37,719 nt of DNA, taken from assembly GCF_000282615.1 (NCBI RefSeq), contig NZ_AKIY01000255.1, forward strand, positions 1-37,719, given 5' to 3'. The position numbers and the translations under genes are program-made. The notes below the pieces were generated by a model, which saw nothing but the letters and a program-made list of their open reading frames with translations, had not been told where the DNA came from and made no database searches. Each line of letters starts with the position of its first letter. The first letter of the stretch is position 1. Shown here one piece after another: positions 23,454 through 30,975 of the stretch. Origin of the DNA: Bradyrhizobium sp. YR681 (GTDB lineage: Bacteria > Pseudomonadota > Alphaproteobacteria > Rhizobiales > Xanthobacteraceae).

Positions 23454-25523
23454 ATGAGCGCAAAAGCAAGATATTTTGCCGGCATCGACGGGCTACGGGC
23501 CGTCGCAGTCCTGTCGGTGCTTCTCTATCACCTGCACGAAAGCTTTCTGCCGGGTGGATATTTCGGCGTCGACATATTCTTCGTCATCTCGGGCTTCGTT
23601 GTCACGGGATCGGTCGCGGGGGCGCGTTTCGACAGCCTGTTCCAGTTCCAGGGATATTTCTACGCACGGCGCATCGTGCGCATCATGCCGGCGCTGGTGT
23701 TCTGTCTGGTCGTCACCGCCGTTGTCGGAACACTGTTCATTCCCTCGTCCTGGCTGAGCAACATGCTGGCCAAGACCGGCCTTGCGGCCTTCTTCGGCGG
23801 CAGCAACATCGTGCTGGCGCTCAACAATGACGAGTATTTCTCACCCAGGGCGGCCTTCAACCCGTTCGTCCACACATGGTCTCTCGGCGTCGAGGAGCAA
23901 TTCTATCTCCTGTTCCCGATGCTGATCTATTTCTTCCATCACGAGCGGCCGGGCGCCAGGACAACGCGTGCGGTCGCGGTCATATCGGCTCTCTCGGTCA
24001 TTTCGTTCGCCTTGTGCGGACTGATGACGTGGTATCGCTGGGAGTACGCGTTCTACCTCATCCCGGCGCGCTTCTGGGAGTTGGGTGCCGGTGTCGTGCT
24101 GTATTTGTCGATGAACGCATGGGCGCCGCACATCAGCGCGCTGAGCCCGCAGAAATACAATCTCGGGTTTATCACCGGATTGCTGCTGGTCGCCGTCTCT
24201 TTCGTAATTCCGGCCACGATATTCTCGCCGTTTCCGGCGGCCCTCGTTCCCGTTGCGGGCACGGCCTGCCTGATTGCGTTCATCGTGGCGCAACCCGAGC
24301 GTGCATTGCCGGCGCAGTTTGCAAGACCGGCTCCCGTCTTCGTCGGAAAGATCTCCTATTCGCTCTATCTCTGGCACTGGCCGACCTTCGTCCTGTTTCG
24401 CTGGACGGTCGGGCTGGACCAGATCCAGACCTGCCTCGCGGCAGTCGCAATCGCCGTGCTTCTGGCGATCGCCTCCTACGAGATCGTCGAGCAGCCCGCA
24501 CGAAAGTTTCAGTGGCAGAAGCGCCTGTCCGTCGCGAAGTTCATTCCTGCCTCGCTTGCCGTCGTTCTGGTGATCACGGGGGCCACGGCCGGCGTCTTCA
24601 AGTACAAATCGAAGCTGACGCTCAGTGTCACCGGCAATACCGACGTCTGGTACCCGCTGGCCCGCAAGAGCGTGGTGTCTGCGAAAGACTGCAGGATCGT
24701 GCGATCCGACGTCGTGGAAGGCGGCGTGCCGCTGACGATCTGGAAACCGACCGAGTGTCAGGGAGCGCCCTCTGCCGGGATCGTCTATGTCGTTGGCGAC
24801 TCCCATGCCAGTGCCTACACCACGATGGTACGCCAATTCGCGCTCGATACCGGCACCACCGTCAAGGTCTACTCGCACGAGGGCTGCGCGTTCATTCCGC
24901 TCGATCGGCCGATCGCCGAGCACGACAGCGACTGCAGGAAATCTCATCAGGTCATCGCGCAATATCTGAAAGGCGCGATCAAGCCGCACGATCTCGTGTT
25001 CCTTCCGAGCCTGCGCCTCCCGCGGTTCGGCAATCAGTGGGGCGATCTCGACGGTGAGAGCAGGGCATCGACCCCAGCAGCCCAGAACCAGGCAGCGGTC
25101 GTGGCGGAAGCCATGCAGCTCCTCGCCCCGATCACCCAGCACGGCGCACGCGTTGAATTCGAGGCGCCCAAGCCGATATTCCGGACTCCTCCGTTTCGTT
25201 GCTCCGATTGGTTCAACCGGGACAATGCCGTTTGCGCCCCGGGCTTCAACATGAGCCGTCAAGACCTCGAGAAATTGCGCACACCGATCCTGGCCGCGAT
25301 GACCGAGCTCACCGCCAATAATTCCAAGATATCGGTCTGGGATCCCTTCCCGCTGCTGTGCCCCGATCAGACCTGCACATCTTTCCGCGACGGAAAGCCG
25401 CTGTTCTTCGATGCGGATCATCTCAGCGGTTTCGGCAACGACTTGTTGTATGGAAACTTCTCCAAGAACACGCTTGCTTTGATGGGCTCTACCCAGAGCG
25501 CCAACGCGGAACCCAAGAAGTAG
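23454..25523 (+). CDS. acyltransferase 3-SGNH fusion protein
   Basis: The 689-residue product joins an N-terminal membrane acyltransferase (about residues 1-380) to a periplasmic SGNH domain. The membrane part has GIDGLRAVAVLSVLLYHL, GGYFGVDIFFVISGFVV, YFYARRIVRIMPALVF, HTWSLGVEEQFYLLFP and ISYSLYLWHWP. The SGNH part shows VVGDSHASAYTTM (nucleophile Ser) and FDADHLSGFG (the Asp/His pair of block V). Such fusions O-acetylate surface polysaccharides, passing the acyl group from the membrane part to the SGNH part. The gene starts four bases after the previous stop. A second fusion is at 30975-32897. Confidence 0.92.
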   Translation: MSAKARYFAGIDGLRAVAVLSVLLYHLHESFLPGGYFGVDIFFVISGFVVTGSVAGARFDSLFQFQGYFYARRIVRIMPALVFCLVVTAVVGTLFIPSSWLSNMLAKTGLAAFFGGSNIVLALNNDEYFSPRAAFNPFVHTWSLGVEEQFYLLFPMLIYFFHHERPGARTTRAVAVISALSVISFALCGLMTWYRWEYAFYLIPARFWELGAGVVLYLSMNAWAPHISALSPQKYNLGFITGLLLVAVSFVIPATIFSPFPAALVPVAGTACLIAFIVAQPERALPAQFARPAPVFVGKISYSLYLWHWPTFVLFRWTVGLDQIQTCLAAVAIAVLLAIASYEIVEQPARKFQWQKRLSVAKFIPASLAVVLVITGATAGVFKYKSKLTLSVTGNTDVWYPLARKSVVSAKDCRIVRSDVVEGGVPLTIWKPTECQGAPSAGIVYVVGDSHASAYTTMVRQFALDTGTTVKVYSHEGCAFIPLDRPIAEHDSDCRKSHQVIAQYLKGAIKPHDLVFLPSLRLPRFGNQWGDLDGESRASTPAAQNQAAVVAEAMQLLAPITQHGARVEFEAPKPIFRTPPFRCSDWFNRDNAVCAPGFNMSRQDLEKLRTPILAAMTELTANNSKISVWDPFPLLCPDQTCTSFRDGKPLFFDADHLSGFGNDLLYGNFSKNTLALMGSTQSANAEPKK

Positions 25524-25529
25524 GAAGCA

Positions 25530-25949
25530 TCAGCGCGCCGCCGGCTCCCAGCGGCGCGTTCGGGACGGAGCATCGCTGATATTGATCGTGGCCTCGATCG
25601 TCGTTTCTCCCTGAACGCGAAGCGCACTCCCCTTCACCAGCAACCGGAAGGTATCGGACTCGTTCGTCGAGCCGGCGATGTAGCGGAACGACGGACCGTT
25701 GATCGCGATGCGGCCAAACTTCGGCTGATTCAAGACGAGAACTTGATCAATCAGAAGGGTGGACCAACGGAGCCCCTGCACGCATTCCTCGCCTTGGCGG
25801 AGCTCGATGCTCCAGTTTACAACTTCCGAGCGAAGCCGGATCGGTTCTGGTCGAAGAATGCACGTTCCGCCGGCCCGCACGGGCGTCTGGCAGGCAGCTG
25901 TCAGGAACGTGATGACCAGAATGGCGATGCGGATGGAGTAGCGGGGCAT
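25530..25949 (-). CDS. lipoprotein-like exported protein, CxQGLRWST family
   Basis: This 139-residue protein starts at ATG 25949 (MPRYSIRIAILVITFLTAAC). LTAAC fits a lipobox, so it may be a lipoprotein, though ordinary cleavage near VRA-GG is also possible. The mature part has CILRPEPIRL, then GEECVQGLRWSTLLIDQVLV, GPSFRYIAG and a beta-rich end. This matches the order and key residues of the 2396-2809 product. A frame upstream to 26192 runs through the intergenic region and is rejected. It converges on the acyltransferase-SGNH gene with only six bases between stops and interrupts an otherwise plus-strand group. Confidence 0.75.
   Translation of the reverse strand: MPRYSIRIAILVITFLTAACQTPVRAGGTCILRPEPIRLRSEVVNWSIELRQGEECVQGLRWSTLLIDQVLVLNQPKFGRIAINGPSFRYIAGSTNESDTFRLLVKGSALRVQGETTIEATINISDAPSRTRRWEPAAR
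25534..25558. terminator. possible bidirectional hairpin at convergent ends
   Basis: CGCGCCGC and GCGGCGCG form a perfect 8-bp stem with a 9-base loop. It begins 11 bases past the plus-strand acyltransferase stop and lies within the last codons of the minus-strand gene. No T-run follows. It may end the plus-strand transcript. Confidence 0.4.
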
Positions 25950-26150
25950 GGCAAAGACCACTCGTGGCTCTTCCAAAGGGGACGCATAAATAAACTGTAG
26001 TGGCAACCATATTGGCGCCGACATTGCACCGCAACAAACATCCCGGTAGTATCGAGTAGAGCCGCTTGCCTGACGCAGCATGGTTACGACGATCAGGCGG
26101 CCTTTGCCTTCAGTATTGCTGATCCACACGCCAACCGACGTCCGGCAGGA
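25950..26150. promoter_or_regulatory. divergent intergenic region before exoQ-like gene
   Basis: These 201 bases lie between the start of the lipoprotein-like gene and the start of the ExoQ-like gene, so promoters in both directions are expected. An A+T-rich stretch (CATAAATAAACTGTAGT, about 25983-25999) lies near the minus-strand start. No confident box pair was assigned. Confidence 0.3.
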
Positions 26151-27476
26151 ATGACCATTCAATCCGAACGAAGCGCTTCGATTGCTCTTCACCGCAGACC
26201 TGCGCCGCCTTCGGTGCCCATCGCCAGCCTGACGATGTACGCGCTGCTCGGCTTGATGGTGGCCGGCCCGTATCTGACGTTGAAGACTCTTCCCTATACA
26301 GGTGAAGGAAGCGTTCTGAGGCAGCTCGCCTTCACGGGTGTCTATATCGCGGCGATGACCGCGGCGCGTGTTGCGGCCAATCCCCGCGGCCTCTTCCCGC
26401 TTCCGTTAAGCCTCGGACTCACGCTGCTGTGGTTCTGGCTGAGCCTCACCTGGGCGGTCGATCCCGACATCGCCATGCGCCGTCTCCTGCTGACGACGAT
26501 GATCGTACTCACCGTGTTCAGCATGGTGGACATTTTGGGTTATGCGAGGACAATTCTCATCTTCCGCGAGATGATGATCGTGATCCTCGCGATCAATTTC
26601 CTGTCCGTCGTCCTGTTGCCGTCGGTCGGCATCCACCAGCAGCTGGACGTCGAGGGATTTGGCCTCGATCCCGAACTGGTCGGAAACTGGAAGGGAGTTC
26701 TGACGCAGAAGAACTTCGCCGGCGCCGTCTGCGCGCTTACCATTTCCGTATTTCTGTTTGACGCTCGTTCGATAAAGACCTGGATCCGCTGGGCGGTCAT
26801 CCTGGGCAGCGCGTTTTTCCTGTACAAGACGCATGCAAAGACGTCGATCGGCATGATCGCTTTGTCCTTGTCGGCGGGATGGGTTTTCCAGGCCTACAAT
26901 CCGAGATTTCGACCGCTGCTCCTGCCGGCCCTGCTGGGTACGATCCTGGTGATCGTCGGTGCGGCGATCGCTTACTGGAGCGATATCCAGGCGATATTCA
27001 GCCGGCCGGACGCATTCACGGGACGCGTGCATATCTGGTCGACGCTGCTCTCTTACTGGAAGGACCATTGGCTGCTCGGCTCGGGCTATGGATCGTTCTG
27101 GAATATCGGCGGCAACAAAAGTCCCCTGTATCATTACGTCAGGGAGACGGATTGGGTCGCCCTCGTCGCGATCGGACACAACGGCTACATCGACCTGCTC
27201 TGTCAGACCGGGCTTCCGGGGCTCGTCATGGTGATCTTGTCGACCGTCATCATTCCGCTCGCGAACCTGGGCTCCGGATCGATCCCCCGCAGTCAGCGTG
27301 GCCTGCTGGCATCCTTCCTGATCTTCTGCGTCGGACACAATCTCACGGAAACGAGCGTGCTGGATCGTGACTCCATCGTCGGGATCCTCCTGATGTTCAC
27401 AATCGCATTGATTCTGGCGTCTGCGCGCTCGGCGCAATCCGCGCCCACGGGCGCTGTGCCCAGCCTGCATGGTTGA
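26151..27476 (+). CDS. exoQ: ExoQ-like polysaccharide polymerase (Wzy family)
   Basis: The 441-residue polytopic membrane protein belongs to the O-antigen ligase/polymerase family in its ExoQ form. Landmarks are LWFWLSLTWAVDPDIAMRR, GNWKGVLTQKNFAGAVCAL, RVHIWSTLLSYWKDHWLLGSGYGSFW and IGHNGYIDLLCQTGLPGLV. These mark the periplasmic loops thought to bind undecaprenyl-linked repeat units. It should join repeat units into the polymer. The gene is followed eight bases later by the flippase gene. A second, less ExoQ-like family member is at 15324-16832. Confidence 0.88.
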   Translation: MTIQSERSASIALHRRPAPPSVPIASLTMYALLGLMVAGPYLTLKTLPYTGEGSVLRQLAFTGVYIAAMTAARVAANPRGLFPLPLSLGLTLLWFWLSLTWAVDPDIAMRRLLLTTMIVLTVFSMVDILGYARTILIFREMMIVILAINFLSVVLLPSVGIHQQLDVEGFGLDPELVGNWKGVLTQKNFAGAVCALTISVFLFDARSIKTWIRWAVILGSAFFLYKTHAKTSIGMIALSLSAGWVFQAYNPRFRPLLLPALLGTILVIVGAAIAYWSDIQAIFSRPDAFTGRVHIWSTLLSYWKDHWLLGSGYGSFWNIGGNKSPLYHYVRETDWVALVAIGHNGYIDLLCQTGLPGLVMVILSTVIIPLANLGSGSIPRSQRGLLASFLIFCVGHNLTETSVLDRDSIVGILLMFTIALILASARSAQSAPTGAVPSLHG

Positions 27477-27483
27477 CTGACTC

Positions 27484-28842
27484 TTGAGCGAGGGCAGCAA
27501 ACAAAACTCCGGCCTTGAAAAGGCGCTTCGGTACGGTCTGGCAGCGATCGGACCGATTGCAACCGCAGGCAGCCAGTTCGTTCTTTCGCTGCAGCTTCTG
27601 CACGTCCTCGACATCAAGTCGTTCGGCAGCTTCGCCTTCCTGCTGGTCACCTCCCAGTTCAGCAGCGGGGTCTGGAGCGCATTGTTCTGCGCACCGCTTC
27701 CCGTGCTGGTCACTCAAGGATCCGCCGAGCAGCGGCAAACGATGCTGCGTTGCCTTTTCGCGACCAACCTCGTGCTTGCGGCGGCGGCGTTCTTCGTCTT
27801 CTGGGCCCTGGGAGAGGCGCTTGGCGTCGCCCATGGCGCGGCGGCGCTGTTCGCAGGATACGGCGCTTTCGCGCTGCTGCGCTGGTTCGGCCGGGCCTAT
27901 GCGTACGTCACCGGACATCAGATCAGGGCAACCATGTCCGATCTGTTGTACAGCCTCGCACTGCTCGCGGGACTCAGCGCCATCTACCTTACGAAATCCT
28001 CCGACCTTTATCTGCCAAACGCAGCGCTGATGGTGAGCGCCATACTGAGTCTGATTCCGTTCGGAGGCTCCTATCTCATCCAGCAATTCGTCAGACTTTC
28101 CTTCCGCGACATTCCTCGCTATCGGGAAGTCTGGCGCCGGCATTCGAGCTGGTCGCTGACCGGCGTGGTGACCACAGAGGCGACCGCCAACGCGCACGCC
28201 TACATCGTCACCTTCTTTCTTGGCCCGACTGCGTTCGCGCCGTTGTCGGCGAGCGCGTTGCTGATCCGTCCGATCAGCGTCGTCATGAACGCGCTGACCG
28301 ACTTCGAACGTCCGCAGATGGCGCGCCAGCTCGACGCCGGCAATTTCGGCGGCGCGCTGCATTCCCTGCGCACATTCCGTATCGCCATGATCGGAATTTG
28401 GGCGTTGACCGCGCTGGCCGCGGCCGCTCTCATCATATTCGCTCCGCGCCTGATCTTTCCCGAGCGATATGCGATCAACTACCTGGCCGTCGCGGCCGCG
28501 TTGTGGATGGCAGTCGCCGGAATACGGTCGCTGCGAACCGCCGACAGCGTTCTGCTCCAGGCGGGCGGCGTGTTTCGCGAGCTCGCCTATGCCAGCATGA
28601 TTTCGTCGGGTGTTTCGGTACTGGCAGTCATCGGACTGCTCGTCTGGGGCGGCCCGCTCTGGTCCATCGCTGGCATCCTGGTCGGCGAGGTGGTCTATGC
28701 GGCCTGGATCTGGCGCGAGGCGGCGCGCTGGCGGCATCGCCAGTCTGCCGCCGGCTCTGATGGCGCCGGGCCGATCGCAGCTTCGCCGGACACCGCTCGC
28801 GCGCAACCACGCGAGCGCGTCGACGAGGAGCAGGCTTCATGA
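27484..28842 (+). CDS. Wzx-type polysaccharide flippase
   Basis: This 452-residue protein has about 12 hydrophobic segments and the oligosaccharide flippase pattern: GPIATAGSQFVLSLQLLHVLDIKSFGSFAFLLVTSQF at the N-terminus and WRRHSSWSLTGVVTTEATANAHAYIVTFFLGPTAFAPLSASALLIRP in the middle. It would move lipid-linked repeat units across the inner membrane. The start is TTG 27484; no ATG or GTG lies close enough downstream. It has a hydrophilic C-terminus. Its stop overlaps the next start as ATGA. Confidence 0.85.
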   Translation: MSEGSKQNSGLEKALRYGLAAIGPIATAGSQFVLSLQLLHVLDIKSFGSFAFLLVTSQFSSGVWSALFCAPLPVLVTQGSAEQRQTMLRCLFATNLVLAAAAFFVFWALGEALGVAHGAAALFAGYGAFALLRWFGRAYAYVTGHQIRATMSDLLYSLALLAGLSAIYLTKSSDLYLPNAALMVSAILSLIPFGGSYLIQQFVRLSFRDIPRYREVWRRHSSWSLTGVVTTEATANAHAYIVTFFLGPTAFAPLSASALLIRPISVVMNALTDFERPQMARQLDAGNFGGALHSLRTFRIAMIGIWALTALAAAALIIFAPRLIFPERYAINYLAVAAALWMAVAGIRSLRTADSVLLQAGGVFRELAYASMISSGVSVLAVIGLLVWGGPLWSIAGILVGEVVYAAWIWREAARWRHRQSAAGSDGAGPIAASPDTARAQPRERVDEEQAS

Positions 28843-29855
28843 AGGTCTCGGTTGGCATCAAGGCCTTGAATGAGGAAAGCCACATCGCCGCATCGCTGGG
28901 GAGCGCCGTTGAAGCCGTTCGGCCTTTCGGCGGCGAGGTCATCCTGGCCGACAGCGGCTCGACTGACCGCACGATCGAGATCGCAAGCCATTTTCCCGTG
29001 AGGATCTATCAGCTCGCAACGCCTTCCGAGCGCTCCTGCGGCACCGGCGCGCAGCTCGCCTTCCAGCATGCCGAAGGTGACTATTTCTACCTGCTGGACG
29101 GTGACATGGTGCTCGATCCCGCATTTCTTCCCGCAGGGATCTCTTTCCTTGAGTCCAATTCCGGGTTCGCCGCGGTCGGTGGCCGCGTTCGCGAGGTCAA
29201 CACCGATACCGAGGAGTACAGGATCCGCGCCAACACGGTGCAGGCTGACGCCAACTGGCGGCCGGGTACGGTCGATCGGCTGGATTGCGGTGGCCTCTAC
29301 CGCATGTCCGCGCTCAAGGAACTCGGCTACTTCGCCGACCGCAATCTTCACGCCTTCGAAGAATTCGAGCTCGGCGCACGACTGCGCGAACGGGGCTGGC
29401 AACTTGCCCGCATCGACGTTCCGGCCGTCGATCACCACGGTCATACGACCGGAAGTTTCAAGCTGCTGTGGCGACGGTTGAAGTCCGGCTACGCCGCGGC
29501 GCATGGCGAGGTCCTGCGCGGCGCGATTGGCAGGCCGCATCTGTCCCTGGTCGTCCGGCACCTCAGCCATATCAGGAACAGCATTGCCGTGATCGCCTGG
29601 TGGGCCGCGTTGATCATACTCGGCTTCCTGTATCCGCTACTTGCCCTGACCCTCCTCGTGCTGCCCTTGCTGCTGCTGGTCGTGCGCAGAAAGTCGCTTA
29701 GGCTCGGTCTCTATTCCTTCACGATGTGGAACACCTATGCCTGGGGGCTTCTTGCCGGGCTGTTCAGCTCCCGCAAGCCACCCGAACGGAAGATCGATTC
29801 GGTCGAGCTCGCCGCACAACTTCCCGAGAGGACGCAGGCCTCACATCGCCCATGA
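28839..29855 (+). CDS. GT2-family glycosyltransferase with membrane tail
   Basis: The 338-residue enzyme has a GT-A fold. It shows VSVGIKALNEESHIAASL, VILADSGSTDRTIEIA (UDP-sugar binding), the metal-binding LLDGDMVLD, DCGGLYRMSALKELGYF and AFEEFELGARLRERGW. The C-terminal 90 residues carry two or three membrane segments (IAVIAWWAALIILGFLYPLL, ALTLLVLPLLLLVV, WNTYAWGLLAGLF). It probably adds a sugar to the growing repeat unit at the inner membrane. It overlaps the flippase gene by four bases. Confidence 0.9.
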   Translation: MKVSVGIKALNEESHIAASLGSAVEAVRPFGGEVILADSGSTDRTIEIASHFPVRIYQLATPSERSCGTGAQLAFQHAEGDYFYLLDGDMVLDPAFLPAGISFLESNSGFAAVGGRVREVNTDTEEYRIRANTVQADANWRPGTVDRLDCGGLYRMSALKELGYFADRNLHAFEEFELGARLRERGWQLARIDVPAVDHHGHTTGSFKLLWRRLKSGYAAAHGEVLRGAIGRPHLSLVVRHLSHIRNSIAVIAWWAALIILGFLYPLLALTLLVLPLLLLVVRRKSLRLGLYSFTMWNTYAWGLLAGLFSSRKPPERKIDSVELAAQLPERTQASHRP

Positions 29856-29901
29856 CAACTCGCTTCTCACGCTTGCAGATGATTTCCAGCAGAGTAACTC
29901 G

Positions 29902-30975
29902 ATGAAACGCATCTCGGTGATCGCACCGCATTTCCAGGAGTACTCGCTGCTTTTCGCCAACGCGCTGTCGCGTCATGGTCCCGTCAGGCTGTTCATCGAT
30001 CTGAAGCGACTGAAGAGCGAGTTCAGCGACCGCCAGATGCCTGTCGCCGCCAATGTCACCATACAGCATGTCGGGCTCAATTCGGTCCTCGATGTATTCC
30101 GCATTCTTTTCGGGATGCTTCGATCGCGCCCTAACGAACTGTTCGTTCAGGAAGCTTCCGGCCTGCTCAAGTCGATCATCTGCGCCTGCGTGGTCACCGT
30201 CGCCCGGCCGTTCTGCAAGGTCGTCCTGACCGTGCACGATCCGGTGCCGCATTCGGGGCGCGATGCGGCGATCGCTGGCCGGCTCGATCGCTTTCGCCGC
30301 TATGTCCGCGGGCGGGCTCACGTGGTTCTGGTTCACGGACGATATTGCTACGACGAGTATGTCGCGAACCACAACTTCCCCGGACAGAAGGTTCACATCA
30401 CCGAACACGGCGTCATCCTGTCCGACGGGGACGCTACCGAAACCCCTGCCGCGCCGTTCAGCGTCCTGTTCTTTGGCCGCATGGAGGAATACAAGGGCGT
30501 GGATGTGCTGTGCGAGGCGACCGAGATCCTGAAGGACGAGAACATCGACTTCAGGCTCCGTATCGCCGGACGCGGACCCGAGATCGATCGCTTCCAGCAA
30601 CGCTACGAGCGCATTCCGGGCGTCGAGGTGCTCAACACGTTCGTTCCGGCAAAGGGGCTGGTCGAATCGATCATGGATGCCGATTGCGTCGTCCTGCCGT
30701 ATTTGAGCGCGACGCAGAGCGGCGTTCTCGCGGGGGCCTTCGCCAACGGCCGCTTCGTGATTGCAAGCCGGGTTGGCGGCATTCCAGACATCGTCACGCA
30801 CATGGAGGACGGGATTCTCGTGCCCCCGAACGATCCTCGCGCGCTGGCGGACGCCCTGAAGCTTGCCGCATCCGACAGGGAGCTTCGGCAGCGTTTGAAG
30901 GCCGGAGCGCGCCACACCACCGACACGCGGCTTCGCTGGGACCGGATCGTCGACAACCTGCGCTCGGTCTGTTGA
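29902..30975 (+). CDS. GT4-like glycosyltransferase lacking EX7E
   Basis: The chosen ATG 29902 gives a 357-residue protein starting MKRISVIAPHFQEYSLLFANAL; the upstream part of the frame to 29737 overlaps the GT2 gene and is rejected. The donor domain has VLFFGRMEEYKGVDVLCEA, RIAGRGPEIDRF and YLSATQSGVLAGAFANGRFVIASRVGGIPDIV. Where most GT4 enzymes have EX7E, this one has Q-S-G-V-L-A-G-A-F, as in a minority subgroup. It is still likely to be active. The stop overlaps the next start (TGATG). Confidence 0.87.
   Translation: MKRISVIAPHFQEYSLLFANALSRHGPVRLFIDLKRLKSEFSDRQMPVAANVTIQHVGLNSVLDVFRILFGMLRSRPNELFVQEASGLLKSIICACVVTVARPFCKVVLTVHDPVPHSGRDAAIAGRLDRFRRYVRGRAHVVLVHGRYCYDEYVANHNFPGQKVHITEHGVILSDGDATETPAAPFSVLFFGRMEEYKGVDVLCEATEILKDENIDFRLRIAGRGPEIDRFQQRYERIPGVEVLNTFVPAKGLVESIMDADCVVLPYLSATQSGVLAGAFANGRFVIASRVGGIPDIVTHMEDGILVPPNDPRALADALKLAASDRELRQRLKAGARHTTDTRLRWDRIVDNLRSVC

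Noticed and set aside
23841..25421. 526-residue open frame on the minus strand
   Set aside because: It is antisense to the acyltransferase-SGNH gene, rich in Arg/Asp/Gly with no domain, and typical of a GC-rich shadow frame.
26406..27713. 435-residue minus-strand frame opposite the ExoQ-like gene
   Set aside because: It is a shadow of a strongly supported membrane protein, with polar biased content.
27397..28806. 469-residue minus-strand frame opposite the flippase gene
   Set aside because: It has low-complexity Arg/Gln/Glu content and no family motif, while the plus strand encodes a clear membrane protein.
30345..30974. N-terminal extension of the second acyltransferase-SGNH protein to 850 residues
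   Set aside because: The extra 210 residues are the shadow of the GT4 gene; ATG 30975 gives the standard family N-terminus.
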